Below are positions 32,522 to 35,323 of a DNA stretch of 35,323 nt, one piece after another (the stretch's first letter is position 1; each line of letters begins with the position of its first letter). The notes under the pieces are model-generated. The model was given only the letters and a program-made list of their open reading frames with translations, ran no database searches and was not told the DNA's origin. Made by a program: the position numbers and the translations under genes. The DNA comes from Hyphomicrobiaceae bacterium. Its GTDB lineage: Bacteria > Pseudomonadota > Alphaproteobacteria > Rhizobiales > Hyphomicrobiaceae. The DNA is taken from assembly GCA_025359185.1 (NCBI GenBank), contig JANYHF010000010.1, positions 1 through 35,323 on the forward strand, given 5' to 3'.

Positions 32522-32695
32522 CATGGTCTCCTCATGGATCATTCCGGTGGGCTGCTAAAGGGGTAGACGGGCTGCATGACAGGCGGATGAATGCCGTTGG
32601 AGCGATGAAATCGACCACCCTGGCTGTGGACGAACTGGGTGTCGAGGCTCTAACCAGAAGCAACCGCCCTGCCCACGCTTCTCGAGGCCCGCCCC

Positions 32696-35170
32696 ATGTC
32701 CACCCCCGTCCCCGCCTCCGCCCGCGCCATCATTATCGGTGGCGGCGTGGCTGGCTGTTCGGTCGCATACCATCTCGCCAAGCTGGGATGGAAAGACGTG
32801 GTGCTGCTCGAGCGCAAGCAGCTTACCTCCGGCACCACTTGGCATGCGGCTGGCTTGCTCAGCCAGAGCCGGCCCAGTCCGGCGCTGCAACGCATTACCA
32901 CGTACTCGACCGACCTCTATGAGCGCATCGAAGTTGAAACTGGGGTCGCCACCGGCCTCAAACGTTCAGGCTCGCTGTTCGCGGCACTTTCGGATGCGCG
33001 CGCGGAGGAAGTGCGGCGGTTGGCGGCGGCGGTACGAAATAACGGGCTGGAGGGCGAGGTGGTGTCACCATCCGAGGCAAAGAAGCTCTATCCGCTGCTG
33101 AACGTGGACGACGTCAAGCTCGGCTATTTCATCCCGCGCGACGGCCAGGCGGACCCGGCGAACGTGGCGCTGGCGATGGCCAAGGGCGCGCGGATGCAGG
33201 GCGTGAAGGTAATCGAGAATGTGAAGGTGACGGGCGTCACCAAGGCGAACGGGCGCGTCACGGGCGTGACCACACAGGGCGGGGCGGTAAAGTCCGATGT
33301 CGTCATAAACTGCGCGGGTCTGTGGGCGCGCGACGTAGGGCTGATGGCGGACGTTGCTGTGCCACTTCAGGCCTGCGAGCATTTCTACATCGTCACCGAG
33401 CCGATCGCGGGCCTCGACCGCGGCCTGCCGGTGCTACGGGTGCAGGAGGAGTGCGCGTATTACAAGGAGGACGCGGGCAAGATCCTGCTCGGCTGTTTCG
33501 AGCCCAAGGCCAAACCTTGGGGTATCACGGGCGTGCCCGACGACCATGGTTTTACGACGCTGCCGGAGGACTTTGATCATTTCGCCCCGATTATGGAAAT
33601 GGCCATGCACCGTCTGCCTGCGTTGCAGACGGCGGGGATAAAACTGTTCTTCAACGGACCGGAGAGTTTTACGCAGGACGACCGCTTCCATATCGGCGAG
33701 GCGCCGGACTTGCGCGGGTTCTATGTGCTGGCAGGTTTCAACTCCGTCGGCATCGTATCGGCGGGCGGCGCGGGGCAGGCGCTGGCCGAATGGATCGAAG
33801 GCGGTGAGCCGCCATTCGATCTCACCGACATGGATCTGCGCCGCAACGCGCCGTTCCAGAACAACAAGACTTACCTAGTCAATCGCGTCACCGAGACGCT
33901 GGGGCTGCTCTACGACCACCATTGGCCCTACCGGCAGTTCGCGTCGGCGCGCGGCATACGGCATTCGCCCTTGCATGAGCGGATGGCGGGGCTGGGAGCG
34001 TGTTTCGGTGAAGCGGCGGGTTGGGAGCGGCCAAACTGGTTCCTGCCAGAAGAGGCGCGCGCGCGCGGCCAAAAGGCGGAATACGTCTATTCCTGGGGCA
34101 GGCAGAACTGGTTCCCCTACGCGCGCGAAGAACATATGGCGATCCGCGAGGGCGTCGGTTTCTTCGACATGACGAGCTTTGGCAAAATCCGCGTCGAAGG
34201 CCGGGATGCGCAAGACGTGTTGCAAATGATTTGCGCCGCCGATGTGGCGGTGCCTGTTGGCAAGATCGTCTACACGCAATTCCTCAACGCGCGCGGCGGC
34301 GTCGAGGCCGACGTGACCGTGACGCGGCTGTCGGAGACGGCGTTCATCGTCGTTACACCCAGCATGACGCTTTATCGCGATCTCGCCTGGATCAAGCGCC
34401 ACATGCCGCCGGACGCCCATTGCGTTGCCACCGACATCACGGCGATGGAATGTGTGATCCCGGTCATGGGCCCGAAGGCGCGAGACCTCCTGTGCAAAGT
34501 GACGCCAGCGGATTTATCCAACGCCGCCTTCCCGTTCGGCACGATGCAGCAGGTGGAGCTCGGCATGACGCATGTGCGTGCGCACCGCGTGACCTATGTG
34601 GGCGAACTCGGCTGGGAGATTTACGCCAGCGCCGACATGGCGCGGCATGTGTTCGATACGATTTTCGAGGCGGGCAAGCCGCTAGGTCTCAAACCGTGCG
34701 GTCTGCATACGCTGGATTCCTGCCGCATGGAAAAGGCCTATCGCCATCAGGGTCACGACATGAGCGACGAGCAGCATGTGCTGGAGGCTGGCCTCGGCTT
34801 CGCGGTGAAAATCGACAAGACCAAAAGCAAATTCGGCGACTTTGTCGGCCGCGAGGCGGTGATCGCCAAAAAAGCGGCGGGAATTTCAAAGCGCCTTGTG
34901 CAGTTCAAGCTCAACGATCCCGAACCGCTGCTTTATCACTACGAACCCGTCTGGCGCGATGGCAAGCGGGCGGGCTACATCACCTCGGCCAACTATGGCC
35001 ACGCCCTTGGCGGTGCCATCGGCCTCGGTTATGTGAAAGGCCAGTTGGGCGAAACGCCGGCGGAGATCCTCAGCTCGACCTATGAAATCGAAGTCGGAGA
35101 CCGGCGCGTTCCGGCCACCGCCAGCCTGAAGCCGATGTATGACCCGGACAGCAAGCGCATCAAGATGTGA
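32696..35170 (+). CDS. Dimethylglycine/sarcosine dehydrogenase-like FAD protein with GcvT domain
   Basis: The 824-residue protein has a DAO-type FAD domain (ARAIIIGGGVAGCSVAYHLA, with the dinucleotide fold G-x-G-x-x-G), the SGTTWHAAGLLSQSRPS motif whose His carries covalent FAD in dimethylglycine and sarcosine dehydrogenases, then an FAO_M linker domain and a C-terminal aminomethyltransferase (GcvT) half that binds tetrahydrofolate (NARGGVEADVTVTRLSE, GELGWEIYASADMARHVFD, CGLHTLDSCRMEKAYRHQGH). The likely reaction is oxidative demethylation of an N-methylated glycine with transfer of the C1 unit to folate and electrons to ETF. Which substrate is used cannot be settled; such paralogues are numerous in alphaproteobacteria. 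No clear ribosome binding site was identified. Confidence 0.88.
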   Translation: MSTPVPASARAIIIGGGVAGCSVAYHLAKLGWKDVVLLERKQLTSGTTWHAAGLLSQSRPSPALQRITTYSTDLYERIEVETGVATGLKRSGSLFAALSDARAEEVRRLAAAVRNNGLEGEVVSPSEAKKLYPLLNVDDVKLGYFIPRDGQADPANVALAMAKGARMQGVKVIENVKVTGVTKANGRVTGVTTQGGAVKSDVVINCAGLWARDVGLMADVAVPLQACEHFYIVTEPIAGLDRGLPVLRVQEECAYYKEDAGKILLGCFEPKAKPWGITGVPDDHGFTTLPEDFDHFAPIMEMAMHRLPALQTAGIKLFFNGPESFTQDDRFHIGEAPDLRGFYVLAGFNSVGIVSAGGAGQALAEWIEGGEPPFDLTDMDLRRNAPFQNNKTYLVNRVTETLGLLYDHHWPYRQFASARGIRHSPLHERMAGLGACFGEAAGWERPNWFLPEEARARGQKAEYVYSWGRQNWFPYAREEHMAIREGVGFFDMTSFGKIRVEGRDAQDVLQMICAADVAVPVGKIVYTQFLNARGGVEADVTVTRLSETAFIVVTPSMTLYRDLAWIKRHMPPDAHCVATDITAMECVIPVMGPKARDLLCKVTPADLSNAAFPFGTMQQVELGMTHVRAHRVTYVGELGWEIYASADMARHVFDTIFEAGKPLGLKPCGLHTLDSCRMEKAYRHQGHDMSDEQHVLEAGLGFAVKIDKTKSKFGDFVGREAVIAKKAAGISKRLVQFKLNDPEPLLYHYEPVWRDGKRAGYITSANYGHALGGAIGLGYVKGQLGETPAEILSSTYEIEVGDRRVPATASLKPMYDPDSKRIKM

Positions 35171-35270
35171 CGCGCCGCCGGGCAGGGCGATCGGGTGAAT
35201 CTCTAGGTGACATGGCGAGGGAATGCTGAATCTGTGGGTGTCCTCTTGATTCGCGAGGGGGACCAGCGGG

Positions 35271-35323
35271 ATGGCAGGCAAGTCGGCGGCGGCGAAGGCA
35301 GATGCAGCGTTCGATCAGGTCGT
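35271..35323 (+). CDS. Start of an unrecognised ORF (cut by window edge)
   Basis: The ATG at 35271 follows GAGGGGGACCAGCGGG and opens a frame MAGKSAAAKADAAFDQV that runs off the window. The sequence is too short to recognise. Confidence 0.3.
   Translation, partial: MAGKSAAAKADAAFDQV

Overview
The window looks like a GC-rich alphaproteobacterial chromosome, most likely Hyphomicrobiales (Rhizobiales) or a relative. The evidence is the style of the housekeeping proteins (short alphaproteobacterial-type prolyl-tRNA synthetase, LolE/LolD pair, UvrC with a long loop), the C-rich palindromic repeats between genes, and a taurine-degradation gene set. Genus is not claimed.

Region 1 (about 1-10.9 kb) is an accessory scrapyard. 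It holds an IS630-type transposase tail, a complete IS4-family element, and fragments of DoxX, VOC, PEP-synthase/PPDK, a tyrosine recombinase and a PcaD-like hydrolase. Two otherwise intact small genes are each broken by one in-frame TAG. Living genes here are a FadL-type outer-membrane transporter, an XRE regulator, a Wzx-like flippase behind a small conserved-looking ORF, and a few small unknown ORFs. The most unusual signal is two arrays of a short GCAAC/GTTGC motif (about 2293-2427 and 10137-10536) spaced at roughly 10-12 bp or multiples of it. Each lies beside a compact minus-strand unit made of a small ORF and an intrinsic terminator; one of these ORFs is a membrane-anchored winged-HTH-like protein carrying an amber codon.

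Region 2 (10.9-19.6 kb) is core chromosome, almost all on the minus strand: DsbB, a YqaA-type membrane protein, malate synthase A (glyoxylate shunt), an EamA transporter, UvrC, a BcsL/CelD-type acetyltransferase, a small lipoprotein and a glutathione S-transferase. UvrC carries an in-frame palindromic repeat inside its coding sequence, related to the repeat found between lolE and lolD.

Region 3 (19.6-24.5 kb) runs on the plus strand: proS, a DUF559 nuclease-like gene bracketed by two copies of a palindromic repeat that each begin directly after a stop codon, then lolE and lolD for lipoprotein release from the inner membrane.

Region 4 (24.5-35.3 kb) is mainly taurine catabolism. Tpa would transaminate taurine with pyruvate to sulfoacetaldehyde and alanine, Ald would return alanine to pyruvate plus ammonium, and Xsc would cleave sulfoacetaldehyde with phosphate to acetyl phosphate and sulfite. 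A MocR/TauR-type regulator is divergent from tpa. A TMEM175-type channel, a cupin, a class A acid phosphatase and a dimethylglycine/sarcosine dehydrogenase-like flavoprotein sit among them. No taurine transporter, phosphotransacetylase or sulfite-handling gene is in the window. The last 53 bases begin an unrecognised ORF.
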